64,000 bases of DNA from Paragonimus skrjabini miyazakii (Eukaryota; Platyhelminthes; Trematoda; Plagiorchiida; Troglotrematidae). A program made the translations under genes and the position numbers. This document shows, one piece after another, positions 46,297 to 58,916 of this stretch. Each line of letters begins with the position of its first letter. The stretch's first letter is position 1. Where the stretch lies: NCBI GenBank assembly GCA_014338405.1, contig JTDE01001367.1:61195-125194 (forward strand). Direction: 5' to 3'. The notes below the pieces were generated by a model. It did not search any database. It saw only the letters and a list, made by a program, of their open reading frames with translations, and had not been told where the DNA came from.

Positions 46297-46699
46297 CTTC
46301 TAACTCTGTTCTGATTACGTACTGATCAAACTGTAAAGGAGCAATGGACGGGTGAACACTTTGAGCATTACTTGCAAACAGATGTGACTTAGCGTTTAAA
46401 TCGTGTTTAATGGCTCGTGTTTTATGTGAAGTCAGTAGAGCAGCAATTAACGCTGTCAATTCATGAGTGCTGAAAATTGCTCGAATGCCGGTTGCGTCAA
46501 AGATATTCATTGCTAATGAGCTACAGGGAATGCAGAGCTTAAACTTAGAATTTCTTTGAAAAAGAGGCTCTGTGAACATTCTACGTAAATAAGAAAGCTG
46601 AGAAGAGATGGGTGGTATCCTACCTACGTAAAAGGAACCTCCATCCGATAGGTAAATATTACTTTTCAAACGATATTTCCAACAAAGAGCTTCAATGGA
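46297..46699 (-). CDS. Long internal exon, unknown protein
   Basis: Phase-0 start after acceptor gatcacaaactgccag, 134 codons plus one base, and a strong donor (GTTAGAAG|gtaaat). It is one of the longest uninterrupted frames in the window and has balanced composition. Segments include SIEALCWKYRLKSNIYLSDG, FKLCIPCSSLAMNIFDATGI and HELTALIAALLTSHKTRAIK. Helical, mixed-charge character suggests part of a large globular protein. It lies 1.2 kb downstream (minus sense) of the RNF126-like gene's stop, so it belongs to a separate gene. No family was recognised. Confidence 0.55.
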
Positions 46700-47339
46700 C
46701 TGGCAGTTTGTGATCTATCCAATTATACTAAAGTCTTACTGTCACATTTCACTTCGCAAAATTTGCTGGAATAATATTTTCCCGATTTTTCACGGAAGTC
46801 AACAAGTCACCTGCAAAAGCATGATTAAACTTAATTAAAATATGGTATTCAAAGAGCTTTGCTGTCAATTTGGCATGTGAGGAGAAAGTGGGAGTTGGAG
46901 AGTTGACTCACTTTTAATCTAGAGATGACGATGACACGCATATGACTCACCAGAAAAGGCAAGTGTCAGTCGTGTGTGTGTCTGTATGTATACCTGCATG
47001 CAGCGATTATAACGTAAGTAGTCTCCAAAAGGAAAGAAGAAAACCCAAAGTTACCTGACAGATAACTTATTTTTCCAGCTCGTTAATTTGGGTAGATACA
47101 GTCCATCTCGGAGTACTAGTCTGCATTGACTATCACTTAACGGACAAGAACTAGTGCTTGTCTTGTTTTTTGAGGTTCGCCGTTAAATCGGCACCCTACG
47201 GCCGTTTCCAAACTTGTTTGGACTCCTCAAACGAAGATAATCTAAATGGAGATCCTTAGCTTTACAGGCCAACTCATGAAGGGAGTGAAAAACAGGTTAC
47301 AGCTCAATCACATACAAATTCCTTCGTCGAAATCGGTGT

Positions 47340-47505
47340 TCATAGAACTTGTGGCCGAGCAGATTAGAACTTTGACCCGTAACAAAAAGAGTTGTTGGTG
47401 CGATATTCTATTCAGAGTATCTCACACTAATTGGCCCAAACAAGAACGAAACCGGTTTTGAAGTGTCGATTTAAGGGTGAACATTAAGATGGTGCTGTGA
47501 CCAGT
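47340..47505 (+). mobile_element. SINE, second family, copy 2
   Basis: It shares with 38812-38970 the head 'tggccgagcagattagaac', spacing, and a tail with 'acaagaacgaaaccggtt' and 'gtgtcgatttaagggtgaacat'. The head retains the GTGGCCGAG start typical of Leu/Ser tRNAs. The B box is eroded. Same orientation as copy 1. Confidence 0.65.
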
Positions 47506-47801
47506 TCTGAATAAAAAGACACACGACCAGTAGTTGGATTATAATACCCTAATGTTAACAAATTACCGAATGCAACTTATCCAACCCTTTCTGGAGAGAA
47601 GAAACTTTCAATTGCATTTTTTAATGTTCTAAAATATTTAGACACAGGTAAGGACCTGAAGTTTTCATAATTCCTTTAATACTAAGCAAAAATTACTTGC
47701 ATCCACAGACTTCAAACGTCATCATAAGTCGATAAGTTTTTGGATGGGGCGGGGGGGTGTTTTGTACGAGGGCAGGTGGACAGAAAATGCAATAAAAATA
47801 G

Positions 47802-47807
47802 TTTAAT
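47802..47807 (-). terminator. Candidate polyadenylation signal (ATTAAA)
   Basis: An ATTAAA hexamer on the minus strand about 115 nt past the stop codon of the RNF126-like gene. No AATAAA lies between. It is the best candidate for the 3' end signal. Confidence 0.4.
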
Positions 47808-47919
47808 ACAATAAAAATCGTCGCAAGTTCATGAAAGACAATGGTTATTTGGAACTGTTGTTGGTAAAATTTGAGAAGTGTACAAAAATAAAATTAAAAA
47901 TAAAATGGAGTCAGTTGAT

Positions 47920-50900
47920 TTAAATGTCATCTGCATCGCCCCCCTCCTCAATTATATCGTCACCCTTCATATCTTTCCGGCAAATAGGGCATGTTCCGTG
48001 CTGAAAATGAAACGAATAAAAATAATGTTACAAGATAGGTCTGTATGTCGTTATATGTGGTTTGGTGATATTGTAGCATCACACTCATTGCACTGGTAAT
48101 ATAACATTCTGATTCCAAGTGTAATATATAAAATCTTGTAGTGAATTAAAAATTATGACTGTTTTATACGTTTCGGTAGTTTACCGTCAGTAGTCACCGT
48201 ATCATATCATAGCAGGTTAAACCACCTATGACAATATTCATACCGCCCCTAATTATCATACCGATGGGTGTTAAACTGTGCTACTGTTCCCCACATCATT
48301 TTAATCAGGCAAACTTCAAAATTAGCATGCAATGATTTGGGTATAATCCTTCCATATAAATTAGACTATCTTGAACACGAACTGTATCAGAATGACATGG
48401 CAGAACTGTTTTACCGTTGAATCGCATAAACAGAACACAAATCATAATGTTAATTCAGTTCACACACTGTTGTCAATGTTATTTAGTTAACTAGCTTAAA
48501 AACAGTTTATTTGCTTAAATGATGAACTAAAAAGTCAAATCATACTGCGAACACTGTTTAAAACTGGACAAACGAACGAGGACAGCTAATTACTTTTAGC
48601 TGCACAACACACACTGGTGACATTTGATTATCATGTTATATCATGTAATTACAATTCTACTGAATTTTCCGTGGCCCGAATCTTAAACCTATCAGAATTG
48701 TGGATGGTCATTCGTTTTGAATATGTATGCCCAGTTGATTGGTTCATCAACATCTCCGTCACAATTCATATCTGCCTAAAGACATGGTCATGGAAATATG
48801 AAGCTGCAATCCCTAATGAATGACGTCTATTGTGTGTCAACCAAAATCCCTGATACTTAACTGTAAGTCAAAAAGGGTTTAGATACCTTCAGATATCAGA
48901 GGTTTAACGAGTTATCAAACTATTGTCTAATTATACCTAATAGGTAAAGTACATACCTGGCAAAAAGTGCCAAGTGTAATCATATAAGTTAATGGTATGA
49001 AAGTTACTCTAAACATATGTTGGTTTATTGTTGTTCCATCACGTAACTGATTCTCCTTTTTTATCCTAATATATGAAAAGCGTTCCGCCCATATTGCATA
49101 CATAAAATGGTTTGCACAATTTTCGCTGTATTATGTGTTGTATGGCTTCATACTGATCGAATGCCTAATTATCGACACAGAATACTCACCGACATCACCT
49201 GTAGTAACATTTCTTCCGAGTTCTTACATCTCTCGGTTTTGTTTATCTATCTGAATACCTTTTTAGACAACGTTGATGAACTACGATAGTTTACTTTCTG
49301 CCCAAAAAAATCAACATTTGGGCTTGATAAATAAAAGGAATTCGCTCCGTTTTTCTATGGGACTTCCAGTACCAAAGTTTAACAAACCTTTCTTCAAATT
49401 TTGGATGACTTTAGGCTACATAAATGCTGTGTAAATAATGTTCCTGAGTGGAAAGTCTGGGAACAAAATCACAACTTATCATTCGACTTGCTGTGGCCAG
49501 CTTGCCAACAACCAGAACCGTTAATCATCGCTGAGCATTCTGCCGACATTCCGTTCTGATAGATTTCTAGGACGTTTATTATACTGCATGCTAATATAGA
49601 CAGACCGGTGTTTGAACCACATGTTTACGACTGGAGGCTGCCTTATACTCTGTTTTCCTGGACAAGAAGGTGGACTGAACTGTAGTTAGTGTTACAATAG
49701 CTACTGATCACCCAGCGCTGAAAGAATAAAATAATTCACCCAAAATGTTGACCACAGAACTGGCCAACTTTCAAAAATAATGTACCAATGGATATTTTGA
49801 TGAGACATCAAGTAACACTATAAAACTACGTTACGTTACAGCAAACGTAGGGCTACTCACATGAAACTACTTGTTATAAAAATATGTTTCTTTTGAGAAA
49901 CCTGTAGATGTATAGGTCAAGTTGGCTGATAAAGGTAGCAATGTACTGAAATCCAGCAATCGTGAAATTACAAACTCCTGGTGGCAGGGCAGTTCTCCAC
50001 TAACAAGTATACATTCAAAGTTTATTGGCCATCTAAACTTCCGACACATGCCCAAAATATCTTTGGGTATTTTTCAGAATTCCTGTTTAGTCTTTGGCAA
50101 CAAGTGTCACAGATGAACTGTCAATTTTGTTTGCTAGAAATTCAGCTAGAATTGGCCTCCTAGACTGACGTTTGTGTTCAATGTTCACTAACATGAACTG
50201 ACTGGTTGTTTACCACATTAGTCGCACATGTGCAGTCAATGAAAGCGTGTTAAGCGCCCTCACGTGGTAAGTTGTTTGTATGTTATTCGTTTCATCCCAA
50301 AACATCGCCATCTGACATCTTATGAGCCTAACTATTCTATAGTTTGGTGTGGTCAACTGTAGATAATTCTTTTTCTCCTCAAAAAGACAGCTGAACCCCA
50401 AGTCCGAACAACAATCAAGAAAATGGCTCACCTGAGAAAACCATTGGGAGGCGCAGTGTTCATGATAAACGTGATCACAAAGCATTACAATACACGTATC
50501 AAAGTTGTCAAAGGGTTCCAAGCAGATGACACATTTTTTGTACTTATTTATTTCCGTTGCACTCAACTTCCTTATAGGCAGTGCCTTCATTTCTTCCTCA
50601 GAGGCAGGAGGTGGGCCCAGCTGTTGACGCATTCTCCGACGGAGATCCGTCAGGAAACGTGGACCGACTGAAAATCAAGTGTAAGCAGGCAGAAAGGCTT
50701 AAGAACGCGTGTTTAGCCTTATTAATGCCGCACGTTTTAGACTTACCAATCAATTCAAGTTGATAATAATCATACATGTAATGGTTTTGTTTGCTTTTGT
50801 TATGTTGTTCATGTAAACACACTGAGTGGGGTACCAAAGGTACACAGCTGCCAGTAATCAATCGTAACGCCAACCCCACCTGTGGCCTTGTGAATCGTTA

Positions 50901-53900
50901 ATTCCAGTACGCAATTAGTAAACGGCTAGTTACATGTCATAAACAATTACTTTTACGAAGACCAAATTATGCCAGAATATTTGCCGTATTCATTGTTTCC
51001 ATCTTGAGGCTGTCCACATTTGTAGGCAGCCTTTGCAATCAGATAAGCCTTTCGGCAGACATACTTCGAAAGGAAGCACTAGACTCGGGTTCCGCCCTTA
51101 TTAGAGCTCATCAGTAGTTCATATCCTCATTTAGACAGGAGCCCGCATCCTAGCACTTGTGTTTGTGAGGCCATTATATTAACGACAAAGCCAGTAACCC
51201 TACAGTAGGCAAGGCTGAATAATCATCCAAACTCCCCACTACAACTTTATGTGAATAGTTTTCAGCTTACCCGACCATTTCGATAGGAGAATGAAAATAA
51301 TCGCTCTGTTTAATTCACTCGTTAACCTCGTGATCATGACCTCTCAGCTGGGTTGAATTTACCATCTTCACTGAACCAACTGACCACACTTTAATTAGTT
51401 AATAGAAGTTCGAAGATTTTGTAGTTATTGTGTCAAAAACTTAAGCGCAAAAAAGTAGAGTGTAGTTAGCACGTAACACTGGTAATAGTTTCAGATCATT
51501 ACCAGCATAGTCGTATTGCTGTAGGTGTGAGAGTATAAAACGAAAGTTGAGTCGGTCAGCGTGAAAACTAAGGACCCGGCGTATCAGGTCAAATTGTGTA
51601 AGTTCTATCGAATAAGATTTACAGTCCCTCTTTTTAACCAATTTGACCATTCCTTTCGGCGAAAGTTTGAACCTGTGGTAACTGTTAAAGAAATGTTGTA
51701 GCTCATGCTTTCAAGCGCTACCACTACGATGACAGAGCATGATGACAGTTACTCCTGATTGATCATCCCGTCCTGTTCACCACGTCATTCATTTCGCTTT
51801 GACTGCTTATTTTCGGTCTGTCCTTCTATCATCTTTCCAGTTAATAGGAGTCCTGTGTTCCTGTTCTCCCGCACAATGGCCACTCACATCAACTCATCAC
51901 TAATCAAAAGTTATGCAACCTATCGATCTCTCAGTTGATAACAGTCACCTGTATGGTTCCTTCGTTCGATTGTCACCCGGTCAATCTAAACGATGCTTAA
52001 GACCGCTTAGTTAAACGTGCGATGTGCAGCGGTGTTTGGATCGTTGCATTCGTATTGAGAATGAAAAGGGCAGTGTTGAGGAATTCCTTGAGTGACTCGA
52101 TATGTTGTTTTCACCAGCACCTTATTTTGGCTTGTCGAATGTGTCTTGCTGCCTACCTTAGAGTTGAAGTTACTCCCGACAAAGGTCTAATGCAATCATA
52201 GTTACGACAATCATCCTGCATAGACTTGGTCTCCTCTGTCAGTTGTAATCGCAATATAGTTACTTCATATTCATGTCTAAATTGGAATAACCCTTGTGCG
52301 CTTCCTAACTTCATCTCTTCAGAAAGGCTAGATGTAATGTTGCCTCGGCTTGATGGAATGTTGATCTAGCGTTAGTCTTCCTGTTGGCATTTGAGAGTTC
52401 AACGTTTCGAATGATGTTAGCAGTTACCTCTTTCTTGTTGGCATCTAGTACGACGGGCTGATGTGAGACACTGTTGCAAACAACATATCATATCATATAA
52501 ATAAACCACATTTCTATCCGTGCCGGTGTCACTACAAAAACAACAAAGATAAAAACACAATAGAACATCGCATGACTGAGTAAGCGACCACAAGCGTCGA
52601 TCAATTGAACAGGTCGGAATAAACAAGCAGGTGAATGTCCGTCCTCTAACCATACGGATGAGTTGTCAAATGAGTAAATGATATGCTGCGTGACTGTGCC
52701 CAGCATTGGTGTGGTTGATCATCCGTAAAGGAGGAAAGAACGCAGGGAACCTAACTGAGGATTTTATGGATAGACAAACCAAAAACAGAAGCAGGGAAGA
52801 GGGAAATATACGAGCGGCAAGAACGGCCTCTGAGGGTCTAAAAGGGAACTGACGGCACAGTAGTAAACCTTGGTCCTGGTAACTTACGAGAGAACTGGGT
52901 AAAAGATTGAACAAGAAGCAAGCGCGCAAATGTAGTGTTAAAATCGTATCTACAACTGGGTCCTTCTGAAAATCAAATAATTGACTTAATGTCTATACAC
53001 GCGTTCTTGCCAGACATTTGATAGATTAGAATGGAGCTGATTACTGATAAGGAGCCTATTGCCCAGTGCATCCAGTTTACTGCTCACTCAGAAATTCATT
53101 TCAAATTGTGTTAATGTAACTGTAGTAGATCGTTGATAAATTGCAGCTTAACAGAGCTGGATTGGGTTGAGGTTATATTTGATGAAAGTGGACTAAGACG
53201 AGTTAGTTTTTGCTCTTGGAATATATGTACGGTTTAAACTATACCGTTTTTCGTTGCCATAAATTTTTTTATCAACCATTACATAGGCCTTCTGTCTTGC
53301 ATTATTTACCTTGAACTTACGAACTATTTTAATAGACTGTTCACAATAGTGAACTGGTTTTTAAATCACCGTTCCTAAAATATAATGGTAATTACCAAAT
53401 TACTATGCTGAAATTAAAACCATTGCACAAGTTTAAACGTGGGATGGGAGATGATAGCATATCACAACCAGATGGCATGAAAGTGTAGGAAAAGTAAACT
53501 TACTTATGCGAGCCATCATAAATAAGAAAGGAATCTCGGCATCATGGCCGCCAGTAGCTTGATTTGGTACAAATGAACTGCTCGAATTTTGCAGTCGATG
53601 AAACACTTGAAAAGGGGACACAAATTGCCCCATCCCGGAATCCTCACTTTCTTCCGTTTCAAGTCCGAATTCAGTAGACCCCAGGCTCTGTCAAAGTCAA
53701 CATCATTTCATGTGCAACTAACTTCGCTGGTCAGTACACGTCTACCTGGCTGCATGTCACCGAAAGTAGACCTGGCAAAGGCATCTCGGAGATTAATAGC
53801 TTCGATGAACTCAGATGAACACAGAGGACAAACAAGTGTTGAGGAGCCCTATAAGAATGTAAAATTCACATAATAACTATAGGTACCGCTTCGCATGGAA

Positions 53901-53949
53901 TAGTCTGCTGTCCACAACGATGGCAGAAATACATTGTGCTGGATTCCAT
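47920..53949 (-). CDS. RNF126-like: RNF126/RNF115-like RING-H2 E3 ubiquitin ligase, complete
   Basis: Six coding exons join with consistent phase: 53887-53949, 53772-53848, 53504-53685, 50747-50821, 50432-50667 and 47920-48000, giving 237 residues. The first intron is 38 nt (gtacct...cttatag). Exon 1 starts MESSTMYFCHRCGQQ and supplies CxxC one of the zinc ribbon; exon 2 supplies LVCPLCSSEFIEA, CxxC two. An acidic/Ser-rich linker follows. Then RQQLGPPPASEEEMKALP is the conserved GPPPA motif before the RING. RING ligands: CVIC, CDHVYHEHC, TCPIC (C3H2C3, complete). An acidic tail ends the protein. The zinc ribbon, linker, GPPPA and RING order is that of RNF126/RNF115, which ubiquitinate cytosolic clients, with the ribbon recognising partners such as BAG6. 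An upstream minus-strand exon (56564-56619) could add an N-terminal extension in phase. Human RNF126 is longer (311 residues), mainly in the linker and tail. Confidence 0.9.
48001..50431. other. Intron of RNF126-like gene
   Basis: The 2.4-kb last intron. Small open frames inside (48617-48823, 49107-49289, 49867-50163) lack splice support. No repeat was recognised. Confidence 0.6.
51005..51225 (-). mobile_element. Decayed Sm-alpha-like SINE inside RNF126-like intron
   Basis: 'cttcgaaaggaagcactagactcg' and 'ttagagctcatcagtagttcatatc' align with the intact copies. The tRNA-like head is strongly eroded ('gacaggagcccgcatcctagcac' in place of the B-box region). It has the same orientation as the gene's transcript. 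Confidence 0.75.
51076..51120 (-). ncRNA. Degenerate hammerhead in intronic SINE
   Basis: CUGAUGA is intact, but the partner core strand is GGAA instead of GAAA, stem II has one mismatch and stem I one mismatch. An invariant core adenosine is changed, so self-cleavage is unlikely. Confidence 0.65.
51226..53503. other. Intron sequence, partly GC-richer
   Basis: Large intron of the RNF126-like gene. 51.7-52.95 kb is less AT-rich and has overlapping minus frames (52417-52706, 52666-52929), suggesting an old inserted element of unknown class. Confidence 0.35.
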
Positions 53950-53950
53950 G

Positions 53951-55383
53951 CTGAGTTGAGTAGATTTGGAGCGCACGTACACCGATTAATCTTCTAAATA
54001 GTGATCGAGAAAAGACGGCTTTGTCATTTATATCCGTTACATAGCTCTACTCAGCAAAAATAAGCTTCAAAACCAGACAAATATACGTCGAATCAATATT
54101 TCGGATGAACATCACACTTCTTCCCAGACCACTGAGTTACCGTATGATTTATTTCAAAGGTTTGCAATTCAACATTCCTAAATAATCTCTCGTCAGTTGG
54201 TTATCAACTCACCAATAGACACATAAACTAGAGTCAGCATAAATGTTGACGAAAACCATCACACGGAACCTGTTTTCAGTGTTGGGTTAAATGTTGTATT
54301 GTCTGAGCTGTATTTACAAGTTTGTGGAAATATTCTAATTTCTAGTATGTGATGTCAAAATTACCAGGCTTTTCGAAACTTCTGTGGTGAATCACAACTG
54401 TACAGGAAATTGCCAGCATCATCATAATAGTTATATTCCAGAACCACGTGGTATTTCAGTCATGTAAGTTTTGAACTGATTTTCTCATGGACAAAGTTTG
54501 CTTCTAATAAACTGTACAACATTAATACGCTATTTCCTCATTAGAAAACACCCGATTTCGCATATCCTGGGTTTCAGCTACAATCGAACCAAAAAGATGA
54601 AACAGCTTTCTCAAACGCGGCAAGTTTTCTGCCGGTTGAGCCAAGGTTTTGTGTGAGTAAAATTATATACAATTTGGCAGTTCAGATGATAAGACTGTTG
54701 CCGCTTTTGGGCATGCTGTTCCTACCATTTACTTGATTCAAGCTGGAGCAATTTGTTCTGTTCTAAATGAAAAACTCTGGCGAACTGTTTTTCAGTATTT
54801 TGTCTTCAATAAAGATTTATAGTATTGCCATAATTTGCCCAGCCAAAATGTCCAGTTACATTTTGTATCTAAGGTCATAAATTAGAAGGTCGATAGACGC
54901 ACCAATTCTTACTGGTTGTAAGCACTTCCTTCTTACTCTATTCATACGTTCTCTGTGTATTGGAGTTTTGGATTTAAAAGCCAGCAAAGACAACTGCCTA
55001 TTTAGGTTTAGTTCTGAGTTAACATTTCTTAGCATCTATTTTCACTACGGACTGGGTACCTGTTGGATAAGCGAAGCATACTTGATCGACTGGAACAATC
55101 ATATCAAATGGACACCTGTATCGATACCTATGTTATTCACCCAGGCACCTAACGTAAGGTCACCATCATAACCCACTTTGGATTTAAGTACATTTTCCTA
55201 ACACTTTTTGCAGAATATTTCATGAGTTTATTAAGTTGCAAAATATATTCAAGTCATATTAAATCGTTTGTTCCATATTACACATTCTCTTGGAATATTA
55301 AGTCATACACTACTCCGTTTTGTTAGACGACGGGCGTATAATTTATACACATTCTATTTCAATTCAATCATTTTTGCTTATAG
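53951..55383. other. Mostly non-coding; weak plus-strand exon candidate
   Basis: A plus frame at 54968-55171 contains HYGLGTCWISEAYLIDWNNH and ends at a CTAAC|gtaagg donor near 55154, with a possible acceptor at catttcttag (about 55034). Its phase does not match the next exon, so it is not called. Confidence 0.3.
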
Positions 55384-55417
55384 CCCAGAACAAATGTCCA
55401 CTGGTAGCAACACATTA
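55384..55417 (+). CDS. Candidate 34-nt exon
   Basis: Both splice sites are strong: acceptor atcatttttgcttatag and donor CATTA|gtaagt. Two frames are open: PEQMSTGSNTL with one leading base, or QNKCPLVATH with two. The partner exons are not established. Confidence 0.35.
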
Positions 55418-56563
55418 GTAAGTATATAGGATTTCGCTACTAAATTAAAAGGCAAGCCATAGAGGACATGTTGTACTTTCTTATTTACTCACCCTAGTAA
55501 ATTGTTTTGACCGCTGTAGCCACTAACTACAGGCTACATCATACTTCATCTTTGACAAGGCAATTCAAAGTAGAGACAATTATGTGATATAATGTGGTTC
55601 ACGCCCAGTACTAACTCCGGTCGACAACAAGCTTACGTAAACACAGTTCACGAATAAATCATACTTATTTTATCCACCAAGCTATCGACTACCTCAGCAA
55701 AACATAGTATATTAGCGTACATTTGCAGACAAATTAATCGGCAACAGCTTTACATTACAACAAATACCATTCTGCATCAACGAAAGTTAGAGGCTTTTAT
55801 TACTCAAAATCAACTCTTACCTTCTCAACTACTCAGGAAAGTATGGTTAGCTTTTAATGCAGTCATAATTAGAATGTCACCATTTCATTTTATCTAGAAT
55901 GGATTGTTTCGTCAACCAGGACGGTCTGCGCATATCATGCTTATCTTCTTTTGGGAATTTGTTTTACTCCCTTTCCAAAACAGTATCCCACTCTCTAACG
56001 TTCAGTCCTTAAACTTCGCAGGTTGCATGTTCAAGAGCAGTTAACACAAAAACAACTGTTTACGGATTATGTTCAATCAAAAGACTTAGTGCAAAAAAGC
56101 ATTCATATCCCTTCAGTAATTTAAACAACCAGTTTGAAGACAAACGCTAAAGGTTGGAAAGGTTAACTTTTCATTGAAATCACTCAACTGTGGTTTAAGA
56201 ATAGACATTGCCGATGATACGTTAAGTATGGTCAGTGAAATATGCTAGTAGAACACACTGCGTTCACTTTACACAACGTCATCCCAGAGCTTGAACAGTC
56301 ACGATCCTCTGGGTTCTGTTCTGCCTCCGGAAATTCACCATAAATGAACGTTACCTCTCAGCACCAACAGTCCCTGCTGAAGTTTACTCTATATTCTGGA
56401 AATCTTATTGCAACTTTAAGCCTATCGCAGGTTGCGTGAATATGCATGAAACAATAACTGACAGTTTATCGGTCGCCAAACATGTTCTAGCCAGTTAAGT
56501 CTATTTGGCCAGATAAATGTATTATTGGCATGCTTGCAGTGAACCGACAAACAGTTTTCTTAC
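55418..56563. other. Non-coding stretch
   Basis: Nothing recognised. Confidence 0.4.
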
Positions 56564-56619
56564 CGTAAGCTATCCACATCAAATTCAACATGAATAAAGT
56601 CAGAAAGTTTGGATGTCAT
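56564..56619 (-). CDS. Candidate 5' coding exon
   Basis: An ATG starts 18 codons (MTSKLSDFIHVEFDVDSL) and two trailing bases before a strong donor (TTACG|gtaaga). The phase fits splicing to 53950 (acceptor atctactcaactcag), which would add an N-terminal extension to the RNF126-like protein. Alternatively it is the first exon of a separate minus-strand gene. The family does not normally have such an extension. Confidence 0.35.
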
Positions 56620-57804
56620 GCTTAATCTGTTTCTATTTGACAGACTGAGAAGAATCCAACATTATGAATAAGCTGCAATACATCTTACAACTTTCTCGTA
56701 ATGTTTTCTTATTAACCCATTTATTAGAAAGTAAACTTATTGTTACGATGCAATCACTACAAATATTTTCAACTGAATCAAGACACCAACGATTCAAACC
56801 AACAAATGCAATATACAACTGGCATAAATGTCATGTTTTGCTGCAGTGTATAAAGAAGGGGCACGCTTAAACATAGAGTGGTTTAACACCAAATGAAAGC
56901 AGGTGTCATGTTATCGCCACGTGCGACGCATTCGGCAGATGTCAGTCGATACGTTAACTGCACGACTACAAATCATAAGAAAAACTGTTAATGTCGTTAT
57001 CACCCATTTGCAAAACGTCATTGCCAAAAGTACATGTAGGCGAAAATTCGTGATAACCTTGGAATAGTACTAGTTTGGGTTTTAGAAACAGCGTGCAGAC
57101 AGAAAGAACAAACTGAAGTCACATACGTCATGAATGTACCGCATAGATTTAATCGACATTATCCATCAGCCCTGCACGGAATTATTGACACATTGCCGTT
57201 TAGAGTCAGTTTTGATGTACCCCAACACGTAAGCGCATAACAATATTGACGATGAGGTTCACCAAGTGTTCTCAAACAGTCCGAATTTCGGCGAAATTTT
57301 GTCTCGGAAAATTGGTGTTTTCCAGACTGCTTCACTATAAGAACTAAATGAAAAACAGTCATTTTGATTATTCTGCCTGTTCTCATAATTTTCTGAGGAG
57401 CAAGAAACGTTGACTATCCTTTACTGTGGCTGTGTTTTGGCATTTGGGGAGAGGTAAAACTGTTATGGAAGTTGACAACACACTGCTGTCAGTAGGCTTG
57501 TTCCGCAGATGGTGTAGGCAAACCAGCTTACAGCTCGGAACTTGTAACTAATAAGTACAGTATGTTAAACAGTGCCATACATAATGTCTGAAGCCTCCGC
57601 AAAATTTGCATGACAAGTACAACGCACAACTTTTATTAGTTTTCCGTAAGTATCTTACTCACAACGTAATACGACTTAATTTATCGCTCCCGCACGTCTC
57701 ATTAGTGACCGCTTATACCACAGTTATCACTTCAGTAATGCTAACCATAATAACGTCAGACTAATTCGTGGTTATGCTCAGACACACTAAGCGTATGTTA
57801 TCAG
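56620..57804. other. Non-coding stretch
   Basis: A minus frame at 56633-56818 and one at 57159-57386 lack splice sites. Nothing was called. Confidence 0.35.
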
Positions 57805-57912
57805 ATGCTTCGCCACCAGTATCAACTTTCAAGGGCAGTACACTGTTAGTCATTTGTATGGTCCAAACTGCACACGACATTACATTCTGTTAATGGCTAT
57901 TTCACTTTCAAG
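57805..57912 (+). CDS. Candidate internal exon, phase-compatible with 58924 exon
   Basis: Acceptor gcgtatgttatcag and donor TTTCAAG|gtgagt bracket 108 nt: one leading base, 35 codons, two trailing bases. The peptide includes SINFQGQYTVSHLYGPNCTR. The trailing AG plus the first base after the acceptor at 58923 completes a Ser codon, so it may precede the terminal exon at 58.9 kb. Confidence 0.35.
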
Positions 57913-58916
57913 GTGAGTGGTCAGTGTGAGAAAGACATCGAGATTTTACGAACATTCTTCATACCATTTACATTGTTTAAATGACACTTAAGTTTCAGTG
58001 TACAGTTATCAAGTTGTTTACGTTAACCGTTTGGCTTCAAATCAGGTTATTGCATATGATCCGTTTAGGAACACAGTTGTTGTTTTATGCTCTATTCTAC
58101 TGCCCGTGGTCCAGGCTAATAACGATGCACAACTGCTATACAGCAAGTTATATAAAATATGTTCTCATCCATTCTTGGGAATATGTGTTAAGGTATATGG
58201 AGTTAATCCGACGTATTTTTTGAGGTTTGCCTTATTTTATACGGCTATTTTGCCTGCACATATCAAATGGTTAACTATCAGCCTATCTTTTGTGGCATGC
58301 ATTTTTCAAATTGCAAATGATGCTTTACGTTGGCTCTTGTTTCTTTTGTCAACAATTAGGCAACACGTACATTGTTAACTGCAACTGAATTTCACTAGCA
58401 GTGCCTTTATCTGGCCTTGATGCTTGATAGTGACAACGAACAAATCACAGTTGAACAAGGCTCGTTGTGTGATATTGTCATATTTTGATAAACCATGCCT
58501 AATCTGTTATTTATATTGGACCTTGATCTGGAGTAACGTATACAGTCATGCGCCTCGAGCGCAAATTATTTTCACTAGCTAATGAATTTGGAAGCCTAAC
58601 TGTGACATAAAATTTTGGGTTAGCATGCAATCATTTTGATTCTCTTCTATTCTTTTCCTGTAGCTTGGATGCCATCAGTGAATTTTATCATTCTGTATAC
58701 ACCAGCGTCTACCATTTATTTATTTAACTGTTATTTCCCTATTATTTTGACTTCTGATTAGAACTGCCTAGCTAGGTTTCCAAATGTTCTCATTATGGGT
58801 AGACTTAAATGATAATTTTTCATACACATATGTACAAATGTAAAAACGGCATTTTTTACTGCAACAGGTGCACAAAATGAACACAACACAATATTTTAAT
58901 TTTTTCATATGCACTT

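Noticed and set aside
55034..55154. Plus-strand exon candidate ending at CTAAC|gtaagg
   Set aside because: Its phase does not fit the well-bounded exon at 55384, and the alternative frame contains stops.
57998..58378. 126-codon hydrophobic plus frame
   Set aside because: Length alone is expected by chance at this base composition; a second overlapping frame is also open, and the phase does not fit neighbouring exons.
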